A DNA stretch of 64,000 nt, taken from NCBI GenBank assembly GCA_017303905.1, contig JAFLBH010000003.1, positions 62,001 to 126,000 of the forward strand, given 5' to 3'. The position numbers were made by a program, and so were the translations under genes. The stretch's first letter is position 1. The number at the start of each line of letters is the position of its first letter. Source of the DNA: Bacteroidota bacterium (GTDB taxonomy: Bacteria > Bacteroidota > Bacteroidia > B-17B0 > Aurantibacillaceae). Under the pieces are notes generated by a model. That model made no database searches and was not told the origin of the DNA. It was given only the letters and a program-made list of their open reading frames with translations. Positions 34,394 through 43,600 of this stretch are shown piece by piece.

Positions 34394-35570
34394 GCTGAAT
34401 AAACATACACCAAGCAGCGATGAGTTGTTGAAGCGTTTGGAAACAAACGACTCAGCCGGCCTCGATGATTTTGAGAAGGAGGCTCTCGAAGGTTTCGCTT
34501 CTCTCGAAAATCCGGAATTGGCTCGTTCTTTACAAGCTAAACTGGATGCGCGCATTAGTGAAGAATATTCTCAAAAGAAATCAGGGAACCGCACTTTCTT
34601 TTATTTAAGCATGGCGGCCGGATTAATTTTAGTCATAGGCCTCACCGTAATTTTTTACAACTCGCTTAATTCTAACAAAGCTGAATTAGCCCTTAGCGAA
34701 TCGGCAGAACAAAAAGAAAGTGTTCCCGGAGAATTAGCACCGGTTGACGAATTAAAAAAGGAAGCTGATTTATCTCCAGCAACGGAAGAGACTGACGGTT
34801 CTTCAGCCACCGAAAAACCAGCTGAGAAAGAAAACAGACTTGAACGTAAAGGAAATGCTTCCGGAGAAACTGACACGAAACCTACGGATGTAACAACAAA
34901 AAGTACAGCAGCAACCGGAGCCGGCAGCGCCATGGATGATATGGTATTAGCTAATAAACAACAAGAATCGAATAACGGTCCGGTTACAGCGGCTGTTCCT
35001 CCTTCACCATCCGAAGATCAAAAAGATTACAGAAGAGATGAGAACCTTTCGGAAAAAGAAGCGGTGCAACCTGTTGTTTTGGCAGATAAAAAAGAAGAAG
35101 GCGTAAAAGCCCGCAGCACGGTAGGCGGATTAAAAAAGAAAGCAAAAGACAGTGAGTATAAAAACGAGCCCGGAAAAGCACCTGCTACTGAAGCTTTAGC
35201 AAGTGAACAAACAGCAAGTGCGCCAAAATCTTCATTTACTGAAGCTGCAGGAAAAGCGGATTTAGATAATTCGGGCGATATGATTTCTCAGCCTACATTC
35301 ATTCAAAAACCATATGTAAACGCACAAGCATACATTAAATCGGAAATTGATAAGAATGCCACTTTAAAATCAAATGTAAAGGAGTTTAAAGCTAAATTAT
35401 CGATTGATGAAAACGGTAAAATCACTAAAGTGAAATTTTTAAACTCTTTCGCTAATTGCACTAACTGCGAAAAAGATTTAGAATCGATTCTCTTAAAAAT
35501 GCCGAATTGGAAACCTGCACAAAAAGGTGGTAAGGCAATTAAAGAAACGTTACACTTCGTGTATCCTTAA
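34383..35570 (+). CDS. Single-pass membrane protein, probable anti-sigma factor with TonB-C-like tail
   Basis: 395 residues. The first 70 residues are acidic and cytoplasmic (LKRLETNDSAGLDDFEKEALEGF); one membrane helix spans about 77-96. A long low-complexity linker rich in Glu, Lys, Thr and Ala follows (about 100-300). The last 65 residues (KLSIDENGKITKVKFL, then NWKPAQKGGKAIKETL) look like the TonB C-terminal fold. The topology and the 11-base overlap with the ECF gene indicate an anti-sigma role with a periplasmic sensing end. No zinc-binding HxxxCxxC motif is visible at the N-terminus. The TonB-like tail may bind an outer-membrane partner (inference). Confidence 0.7.
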   Translation: MANKLNKHTPSSDELLKRLETNDSAGLDDFEKEALEGFASLENPELARSLQAKLDARISEEYSQKKSGNRTFFYLSMAAGLILVIGLTVIFYNSLNSNKAELALSESAEQKESVPGELAPVDELKKEADLSPATEETDGSSATEKPAEKENRLERKGNASGETDTKPTDVTTKSTAATGAGSAMDDMVLANKQQESNNGPVTAAVPPSPSEDQKDYRRDENLSEKEAVQPVVLADKKEEGVKARSTVGGLKKKAKDSEYKNEPGKAPATEALASEQTASAPKSSFTEAAGKADLDNSGDMISQPTFIQKPYVNAQAYIKSEIDKNATLKSNVKEFKAKLSIDENGKITKVKFLNSFANCTNCEKDLESILLKMPNWKPAQKGGKAIKETLHFVYP

Positions 35571-36232
35571 AACAAATCAATACCTACATTTAAAGTTTGT
35601 TGAAGGTACATGTCATTGTCGCCATTCTTTATTTTATAATCTAAGTGATCGGATGTAAAGCGACCCAATGCCATATTATATCCTATGTTAATATTATCGG
35701 TTAAATAATATTTAAAACCGAACCCAACATTAAAGGAATAATATCTTCCGGGCTGAACACACTTCATTTTCATTACATCTACAAGTTCTACTACCGAAGC
35801 ACCGGCATAAATGTAAGGACGAACCGGGAAATTTTCATTCAACAAAAATCCATTAGCGAACTTAAACTTAGCCATTGCTCCTGCCGAATACAATCTTGCG
35901 CTTACGTTACCAATTCCCTTTCTTCCGAAGCATCCTGGACAACGGTCGTCTGATAAGACCTCCTTCATCTTTATATCATCAGGCTGACTAAAACCATAAT
36001 TACCTGCAGTAAGAAAAACTCCACCGTCAAAATACTTATTCAAATAATAAGAAAACTGAGCACTGTAGGTACCGTACCAACAATTATTTTTTAGGGTAAA
36101 ACCATTGCCTAAATCGCCTTTGTATTTTTGAGAACCAGCGCCAATAAAAATACCAAAACGATTATTTTTATTTTGAGAAGTAAGACTTATCGAAAAAGTA
36201 ATTATTACAATAACAAGAATATTTTTTTTCAT
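35567..36232 (-). CDS. Outer-membrane beta-barrel protein
   Basis: 221 residues. The signal peptide is short (MKKNILVIVIITFSISLTSQ). The rest alternates hydrophobic and polar residues with aromatic girdles (FSYYLNKYFDGGVFL, FGFKYYLTDNINIGYNMALGRF) and ends in an aromatic residue (DLF), as expected of an eight-stranded OmpX/OmpA-like barrel recognised by BAM. A substrate or role is not visible. Its stop shares TTAA with the stop of the convergent membrane protein gene. Confidence 0.82.
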   Translation of the reverse strand: MKKNILVIVIITFSISLTSQNKNNRFGIFIGAGSQKYKGDLGNGFTLKNNCWYGTYSAQFSYYLNKYFDGGVFLTAGNYGFSQPDDIKMKEVLSDDRCPGCFGRKGIGNVSARLYSAGAMAKFKFANGFLLNENFPVRPYIYAGASVVELVDVMKMKCVQPGRYYSFNVGFGFKYYLTDNINIGYNMALGRFTSDHLDYKIKNGDNDMYLQQTLNVGIDLF

Positions 36233-36282
36233 TTTATAAATTTTATATAAATAAATATAATGAAAAAAAACGAAACCGCTAA

Positions 36283-37164
36283 TTAAGCGTAAATCTCTTT
36301 TTTAGCAGCTAATAGCGTGTTTTTTATTAATGAAGCTATGGTCATCGGACCTACACCACCTGGCACCGGTGTGATATAAGAACATTTTGGAGCGCAGCCA
36401 TCAAAGTCTACATCGCCAACAAGTTTATACCCTTTAGGCAAACTCGCATCATCAACACGATTAATTCCAACATCAATTATTACAGCGCCCTGCTTTACCA
36501 TATCCGCTGTTACAAAATTTGGTTTGCCAATGGCAGCAATAATAATGTCTGCATTTAAACAATGTGCTTTCAAATCTTTTGTACGACTGTGACAAAGGGT
36601 AACGGTGCAATTCGCGAACTTATCGTTTTTCGCCATCAAAATACTCATTGGCGAACCAACAATGTGACTGCGACCAATAACCACACAATTTTTACCGGAA
36701 GTTTCAATGTTATAGCGTTCCAATAACTGTGTAATTCCAAAAGGTGTAGCGCTGATATAAGTCGGTAAATCTAATACTAATCGCCCTACGTTAATCGGAT
36801 GAAAACCATCAACATCTTTGCTTGGTTTTACGGCTTCAATAATTTTATGCTCATTGATGTGTTTTGGCAAAGGCAATTGTACAATGTAACCATCAATATC
36901 ATTATCATTATTTAAAACATCCAACTCATGCAATAATTCAGCTTCTGAAATAGTTGCCGGAAATTTTTTGAGTGTAGATTTAAAACCCACTTTCTCACAG
37001 GTTTTTACTTTAGAACCAACATAAGCCATCGATGCGGGATCGTCGCCAACCAATATTGCCGCCAAATGAGGTACTTTACCTCCGCCTGAAACAAACTGTT
37101 TAACTTCTGCAGCAATTTCATCCTGAAGTTGCTGTGCGATTTTTTTTCCGTCGATTAGGCTCAT
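36283..37164 (-). CDS. folD: Bifunctional methylenetetrahydrofolate dehydrogenase/cyclohydrolase
   Basis: 293 residues, usual FolD length. The N-terminal substrate domain has [14 protein letters not shown] with the catalytic Lys, and [14 protein letters not shown]. The NADP-binding domain has [13 protein letters not shown] and the late motif [15 protein letters not shown]. It interconverts 5,10-methylene- and 10-formyl-tetrahydrofolate in one-carbon metabolism. It lies downstream of ffh on the same strand. Confidence 0.97.
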   Translation of the reverse strand: MSLIDGKKIAQQLQDEIAAEVKQFVSGGGKVPHLAAILVGDDPASMAYVGSKVKTCEKVGFKSTLKKFPATISEAELLHELDVLNNDNDIDGYIVQLPLPKHINEHKIIEAVKPSKDVDGFHPINVGRLVLDLPTYISATPFGITQLLERYNIETSGKNCVVIGRSHIVGSPMSILMAKNDKFANCTVTLCHSRTKDLKAHCLNADIIIAAIGKPNFVTADMVKQGAVIIDVGINRVDDASLPKGYKLVGDVDFDGCAPKCSYITPVPGGVGPMTIASLIKNTLLAAKKEIYA

Positions 37165-37239
37165 GGCTTTAAATTTATTGTTTTGTATTTACATTTCTGA
37201 TGGACTATCTGAAAACTAAAACAAAAGGAATAAGTAATT

Positions 37240-38577
37240 CTATTGTCCAGGCATTTTAGGCATATTACGCATTAATTTACTCATAGCGTTTTTATCGTTC
37301 ATCATGCGCATCATTTTACGGGTATCTTCAAATTGCTTCAGTAATTTATTTACCTCACTGATGTTTTGTCCGCAACCCTTCGCAATTCTTTGTCTTCTGG
37401 AACCATTTATTAACTCAGGCTTACTCCTTTCGGCAGGAGTCATTGAATAAATAATTGCTTCAATGTGCTTGAAAGCATCTTCATTTATATCGGCATCCTT
37501 CACTGCTTTTCCAATGCCAGGAATCATGCCTACTAAGTCTTTGATGTTACCCATTTTTTTAATTTGTTGTAACTGACTTAAGAAATCATTTAAATCAAAT
37601 TGATTCTTGGCAATCTTCTTCGATAATTTTCTTGCTTCCTCTTCGTTATACTGTTCTTGCGCGCGCTCCACTAATGTTACAACGTCACCCATTCCCAATA
37701 TACGATCACTCATACGCTCAGGATAGAATACATCCAAAGCATCCATTTTTTCGCCTGTACCAATAAACTTAATCGGCTTATTTACCACCGATTTAATCGA
37801 CAAGGCCGCACCACCGCGTGTATCACCATCTAATTTGGTTAAGATAACACCGTCAAAATCCAATCGGTCATTAAATGCTTTGGCTGTGTTTACTGCATCC
37901 TGACCTGTCATGGAATCCACCACAAACAAAATCTCATTTGGTTTAACTGCCTTTTTTAATTCGGCAATCTCCGTCATCATCACCTCATCCACCGCTAAAC
38001 GACCGGCAGTATCTATCAGCACAACACTGTTTCCATTTTCTTTGGCTTGCTTAATAGCAGCTTCTGCAATTTTAATCGGATTCTTTTCTTCTTTATTGGA
38101 AAAAACCTCCACACCAATTTGCTCGCCTAATACGTGCAATTGATCAATAGCAGCCGGACGATACACGTCGCAAGCTACCATTAAAGGTTTTTTACCTTTT
38201 TTAGTTTTTAAATAATTGGCGAGCTTTCCTGTGAAGGTTGTTTTACCTGAACCTTGTAAACCGCTCATTAAAATAATAGTTGGACTTCCACCGAGATAAA
38301 TCTCTTCTTTTTGTCCGCCCATTAATTGCGTTAACTCATCGTGTGTGATTTTAATGAGGAGTTGACCCGGAGAAATGGCTGTTAATACATTTTGTCCTAG
38401 CGCTTTTTCCTTAATGGTATCTGTAAACTGCTTAGCAACTTTATAGTTAACGTCAGCGTCTAATAAAGCTTTACGAACCTCTTTTAAAGTTTCAGCAACG
38501 TTTATTTCTGTAATCTTTCCATGACCTTTTAAAACTTTAAAGGCCCTGTCTAACTTATCACTTAAATTATCGAACAT
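37240..38577 (-). CDS. ffh: Signal recognition particle protein Ffh
   Basis: 445 residues. The N domain is followed by the G domain with GLQGSGKTTFTGKLA (G1), DTAGRL (G3), TKLDGD (G4) and GTGEKMDAL. The Met-rich M domain (about 325-445) ends MRNMPKMPGQ and binds SRP RNA and signal sequences. It targets nascent membrane proteins to FtsY/SecYEG. A -7-like TAATTTTG lies at 38605-38612 (complement), but its nearest TTG is only 16 bases away. Confidence 0.97.
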   Translation of the reverse strand: MFDNLSDKLDRAFKVLKGHGKITEINVAETLKEVRKALLDADVNYKVAKQFTDTIKEKALGQNVLTAISPGQLLIKITHDELTQLMGGQKEEIYLGGSPTIILMSGLQGSGKTTFTGKLANYLKTKKGKKPLMVACDVYRPAAIDQLHVLGEQIGVEVFSNKEEKNPIKIAEAAIKQAKENGNSVVLIDTAGRLAVDEVMMTEIAELKKAVKPNEILFVVDSMTGQDAVNTAKAFNDRLDFDGVILTKLDGDTRGGAALSIKSVVNKPIKFIGTGEKMDALDVFYPERMSDRILGMGDVVTLVERAQEQYNEEEARKLSKKIAKNQFDLNDFLSQLQQIKKMGNIKDLVGMIPGIGKAVKDADINEDAFKHIEAIIYSMTPAERSKPELINGSRRQRIAKGCGQNISEVNKLLKQFEDTRKMMRMMNDKNAMSKLMRNMPKMPGQ

Positions 38578-38687
38578 AATAGGTAAAAATAGAAGGTAAA
38601 TTTACAAAATTAAGAGTGAAAAAGCCATCAAAAGATTTATTGTTGGTTAAATTTCAAATAATTCAGTAAAATTGAAGGACTTTACAC

Positions 38688-39734
38688 ATGCAAAACCACG
38701 ATAAATACATGAAACGCTGCCACGAATTGGCCTTAAACGGACTCGGCTTCGTGGCTCCCAATCCAATGGTGGGATGTGTAATTGTAAAAGGAGGCGAAAT
38801 AATTTCGGAGGGCTGGCACAAAAAATACGGCGAAGCCCATGCTGAAGTAAACGCCATCAAGAATTTACCCGATCATTTTGATTATAGTGACTGCGAATTG
38901 TATGTGAACCTCGAACCATGTTCGCATCATGGAAAAACACCTCCTTGCTCCGATTTAATAATTGATAAAAAAATCAAGAAAGTAATTATTGGAAACTTAG
39001 ATACGAATCCTTTGGTGGCAGGAAAAGGAATTGAAAAATTAAAGAAAGCCGGTATAGAAGTTGTATCGGCCATTTTAGAAAAAGAAGGGCGTGATTTAAA
39101 CAAACGCTTTTTTACTTTTCATGAGAAAAAAAGGCCTTACATCATCTTAAAATGGGCGCAAACAGCGAATGGATTTATCAGCCGATGGCCGCTTTCGGAT
39201 ATAAAAGAAGATAACTGGATTACGTGCCAAAACTCAAAATTACTGGTTCACGAATGGAGATCGCATGAACAAGCGATTATGATTGGAACTAATACGGCCA
39301 TTAACGATAATCCCGAACTAACGGTGAGGCATGTAAGAGGCAATAACCCAATACGTATTGTTATTGACCGACAATTAAAATTGGACAGTCGGTTAAATGT
39401 ATTTAATAGCGATGCAAAAACGATTGTGGTTAGCGAAAGAGAAAAGGAAAATCATAACAACATAAGTTATTTAACTTTAGACAAAGCTCATTTCAACGTC
39501 AAAAACATTTTTGAATCAATAGCAAGACAAAACATATCCAGTGTATTTGTTGAAGGTGGCGCCATGTTACTGGATTCAATTATTAAGTCCGGATTATGGG
39601 ATGAAGCACGTGTTTTTGTAAATCCGAATTTAGAATTTAAAAACGGAATTGCTGCGCCTGAATTTGATTTAAGTAAAGGTGTAAAAAGTAATTCAGGAAC
39701 AGACTTATTATTCTCTTTCACCAATAATTCATAA
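38688..39734 (+). CDS. ribD: Riboflavin biosynthesis protein RibD (deaminase/reductase)
   Basis: 348 residues. The N-terminal deaminase has the zinc motifs GEAHAEVNAIKN (His, Glu) and EPCSHHGKTPPCSDL (two Cys). The C-terminal reductase (from about residue 150) has LKWAQTANGFIS, RSHEQAIMIGTNTAINDNPELTVR and VEGGAMLLDSII. It converts the pyrimidine intermediate of riboflavin synthesis in two steps. The next gene begins on the base after its stop codon, so the two are probably one transcript. Confidence 0.95.
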   Translation: MQNHDKYMKRCHELALNGLGFVAPNPMVGCVIVKGGEIISEGWHKKYGEAHAEVNAIKNLPDHFDYSDCELYVNLEPCSHHGKTPPCSDLIIDKKIKKVIIGNLDTNPLVAGKGIEKLKKAGIEVVSAILEKEGRDLNKRFFTFHEKKRPYIILKWAQTANGFISRWPLSDIKEDNWITCQNSKLLVHEWRSHEQAIMIGTNTAINDNPELTVRHVRGNNPIRIVIDRQLKLDSRLNVFNSDAKTIVVSEREKENHNNISYLTLDKAHFNVKNIFESIARQNISSVFVEGGAMLLDSIIKSGLWDEARVFVNPNLEFKNGIAAPEFDLSKGVKSNSGTDLLFSFTNNS

Positions 39735-40619
39735 GTGATTTACATTCTACTAAATATTCTTGCCAGCGTAGTACTACTTGTCATTTTTAAACTGTTTGAT
39801 AAGTTCAAAGTAAATTCGCTGCATGCTATTATTGTGAATTATATCACCGCTTCAGTAACCGGACTTTTATTCTCCAAACACAGTTTTGATTTAGAAACGC
39901 TCTATCATTCCAAGTGGATATTTGTAAGCATTCCTCTCGGCTTTTTACTCATTTCTATTTTTAACTTAATATCACTTACCACTCAAAAAATCAGCATATC
40001 AACAGCATCGGTTGCAAATAAAATGAGTGTAGCAATGCCTGTGTTATTCTCAGTTCTTGTATTAAATGTAGAGCTTACCATTATTAAGGTCGCTGGAATC
40101 GTATTGGCACTTGCTGCATTATATTTCGCTACACGGTCTCATGATGAAAACAAACATATCGATAAAAAACTTATTTGGTTGCCCTTGCTTGTGTTTTTAG
40201 GCAGCGGATTAATCGACACCGCCATAAATGCCACGAATGCGTTTTACATTCACAATGAACAAGACAGCGAGATGTTTACGATTTCTTCTTTTTTCTGTGC
40301 CTTTGTGATAGGTGTTTTTGTTTTAATCTTTACATTCTTTAGGCATAGATCACAAAAAAAAGAAACAACTTTCTTCGAACCAAAAAGTATTCTCGCCGGT
40401 ATTATTCTTGGTATACCTAATTATTTCAGTATTTTTTTTATTATTAAAGCCCTTGAGTCGAATGTATTAAACAGCGCTCAATTGTTTCCGGTGCTTAACA
40501 TCTCCAATGTAGTTCTTTCAGCTCTTATCGGTGTTTTGATTTTCAAAGAAAACTTATCGACTCAAAACAAAATAGGATTAGCGCTCGCTGTTGTCGCAAT
40601 TTTCTTGATCACATTATAA
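39735..40619 (+). CDS. DMT-family (EamA-like) permease
   Basis: 294 residues with about ten hydrophobic helices in two repeats, as in the drug/metabolite transporter superfamily. The second half has ESNVLNSAQLFPVLNISNVVLSALIGVLIFKE, which matches the EamA repeat. The start is GTG at 39735, directly abutting the ribD stop. The transported compound is unknown; the ribD linkage makes a flavin-related role possible but unproven. Confidence 0.82.
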   Translation: MIYILLNILASVVLLVIFKLFDKFKVNSLHAIIVNYITASVTGLLFSKHSFDLETLYHSKWIFVSIPLGFLLISIFNLISLTTQKISISTASVANKMSVAMPVLFSVLVLNVELTIIKVAGIVLALAALYFATRSHDENKHIDKKLIWLPLLVFLGSGLIDTAINATNAFYIHNEQDSEMFTISSFFCAFVIGVFVLIFTFFRHRSQKKETTFFEPKSILAGIILGIPNYFSIFFIIKALESNVLNSAQLFPVLNISNVVLSALIGVLIFKENLSTQNKIGLALAVVAIFLITL

Positions 40620-40624
40620 ATGAA

Positions 40625-40651
40625 AAAGCCGCTTCTTTTGGAAGCGGCTTT
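40625..40651. terminator. Bidirectional terminator between convergent genes
   Basis: A perfect 11-bp stem: AAAGCCGCTTC (40625-40635) and GAAGCGGCTTT (40641-40651), loop TTTTG. T-rich sequence follows on the plus side, and on the minus side the stem ends in TTT followed by TTCATT. It lies between the permease stop (40619) and the repeat-protein stop (40668). Confidence 0.85.
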
Positions 40652-40667
40652 AAAGTTTTTATATCAA

Positions 40668-43600
40668 TTATTTGATAAGTGTTACGTGACCTTTTAACTC
40701 GTGTGCTTTTCCAAATACACTCACTGCATTTATCAACCAGGTATAAGTTCCTTGCTCGCAAATATTATCTCCACGTCCCGCGAATTTTCCATCCCATCCC
40801 TTTTCAAATTCCTTGGTCTCAAACACTCTTTCACCCCAACGGTCAAATATTTGCAACTGGTATTTTACAACACCAAATCCTTTTGGCTGGAACACATCAT
40901 TTAATCCATCGGCATTAGGCGTAAATGCATTTGGAACGTAAATTCCGAAGTCTTCACCTACCTCAACAATTCTCACTAATGTATCAATACAGCCTTTATC
41001 ACTTGTAACAACCAAGGCTACTGCATAAGTACCCGGATCAGAATACATAAACGTTGGGTTTTGTTGTGTCGATGTATACTGTGCGGTATTCATGAAATAC
41101 CATTGCCATTTAACAATCGAATCTCCATGTGAAGCATCTGTAAATGTTACTTCAGGATCAATATTAATGATTGGTTTAATTGGTGCATGGTTAAAGTCAG
41201 CAACCGGTTGAGGGAATACTTCAACGGTATAAGTAGCGCTATTGGTACATCCAATGGCATCAGATACAACTACATTCACTGTGTAAACACCGGTAGTACC
41301 GTAACATGTTTGTTGTGTGGCTGTATTTCCTGTGATTCCGTTTCCTAAATTCCAATTGTAGGTTTGTACACCCGGACTCGTACTTAAATTAAATGAAGTA
41401 CAGAAAGGCGCACAGCCTCTGTTAGGAACTGCATTAATTGCTACACTCGGAATTGGATTAATAGTTGCTGCTGTTGTAGCAGAAGCTGTACATCCATTAG
41501 CATCCGTAATTGTAAGCACGTAATTTCCTGAGTAGGCTGTTGAACTTGCATTGAAGTTTGGATTTTGAGAAGTAGAAACAAATCCATTTGGCCCTGTCCA
41601 GCTATAGCTCACTCCACCCGAACCGCTTAAACTTAACATGTTGTTTACGCAAATTGGACTATTGTTATTAATTGTTGCTACAGGAGCAGGATTCACAATA
41701 ATGGTTGCTACCGCTGTATTTGTACAAGTATTTGCGTCAGTTACTAATACTGTGTATTGTCCTGATACATTCAATTGCGCATTTGACAACATTGGATTTT
41801 GGCTATTAGAAGTAAAACCATTCGGACCACTCCATGAATAAGTTACTCCACCACCCGCGCTTAAAGTTGCATTGCCGTTTTCACAAACGGTAGCACCGGT
41901 TGCATTTACATTTGGTAATGGATTTACCACCACATTCTGAGTGGTTGAATTAGTACAATTATTTGCATCAGTAACTGTTAACACAAAGGCTCCATTATTA
42001 AACATTGTGGCAGCAGGAATTGAAGGGTTTTGTGTGTTATTAATGAAGCCCGGACCATTCCAGCTATAAGTTACACCACCACTACCGCTAAAGTTTAAAG
42101 CTTGTCCAACACACACCGGAGTATTCACTACGATTTGAGGAGTTGGCAGCGGATTAATAACAATAGTTGCAGTAGTACTTGCTGTACAGGTTCCTGAAGA
42201 AACCAATAAAGTATAAACGCCGGCTTCTGCCAATGTTACGTTTGCTATTGTTGGGTTTTGTTGAGCACTTACAAATCCATTCGGTCCGGTCCAAGCAAAT
42301 GTTGCACCTCCACTTCCTGCTAACATTAACGCGTTACCCACACAAACAGGTGAGTTACTGTTGATTTGAGGATTAGGCAATGGTAATACTTGTGCGTTTG
42401 TGGTGGCAGTTGACACACAGTTATTCGCTGTAGTTACAGTTACCGTGTATACACCCGACATAGATGCCGCTGCATTGGTAAGAACCGCATTTTGCTGGTT
42501 TGAAGTAAATCCGGCAGGACCACTCCATGCATATGTTGAGCCACCAGTTGCAGATAAAGTAAATGAAGTATTCAAACAAGTTACAGGGCTGTTAACCGTT
42601 ATAACAGGAAGCGGATTTACAACCACATTTACAGTTGTAAAGTTAACGCAGTTGTTAGCATCGGTTACCGTTAAAGTATATGTACCGGCATTTGCAGCAG
42701 TTGAAGAAGCTATTACCGGATTTTGTTGATTAGAGTTATAAGCAGGGCCAGTCCATGTATACGTTGTTCCGCCTGAACCTGTGAATGTAATTTGATCGTT
42801 CGCACAAACCGGACTATTACTAATTGCGTTTGGAACCGGCAATGCATTCACAACAACGTTGGTTGAAGCTGCTGCAGTACATGAACCAATTGAAACTAAT
42901 AAATTATAAGTTCCACTCATTGCAGTTGTTGAAGCAGCAATAGTTGGGTTTTGTAAATTAGATGTAAATCCACCCGGACCTGTCCAGCTATAAGATGTTG
43001 CTGCACCACCATTTAATTGAATAGTTGCACCGGCACAATATGGTCCGGTATTAGTAGCAGTTGTTGAAGGCGTTAATACCGCAACGTTAGTTGTAGCTGT
43101 TGATGAACATCCTAGTGAAGTTACAGTTACTGTATAAACACCTGCATCAGCTGTTGTAGCGGCTGCAACCGTAGGATTTTGCAATGTTGAAGTGAAAGCG
43201 TTTGGTCCGCTCCATGCGTATGTTGTACCGCCACCTGAAGTTAAGTTTAGTGGTGCATTCAGACATATTGGACTATTACTATTAATTACAGGTACAGGCA
43301 TTGGATTTACCATTACCTGAGTTGTAATCGTAGCCACGCAACCTAATGCATTAGTTCCACTAATGGAGTATACTGTTGTAGCAGCAGGGTTGGCAGTAAC
43401 GGCCGGACCGTTAGTCGTATTTAATCCGGTACCCGGACTCCAAGTATAAGTTGCAGCACCATTAGCGGTTAAATTAACTGAGCTACCCGCACAAATGGTT
43501 CCGGCATTAGCCGTAATAGTTGGTCCTGAAGCCGCGTTAACTGCAACAGTTGCAGTTCCGGTTTTGCAACCTGTAGCGTCTTTTACATTTACAGTATAAG

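Noticed and set aside
38605-38631. Promoter upstream of ffh (TAATTTTG on the minus strand)
   Set aside because: The nearest TTG gives a spacing of only 16 bases.
42400-42729. Plus-strand open frame of 109 codons within the giant surface gene
   Set aside because: It is the antisense of two Ig modules, kept open only by repeat composition.
41460-43310. CRISPR array or minisatellite
   Set aside because: The periodic DNA is the coding sequence of diverged Ig modules of about 231 bp, without short identical repeats and spacers.
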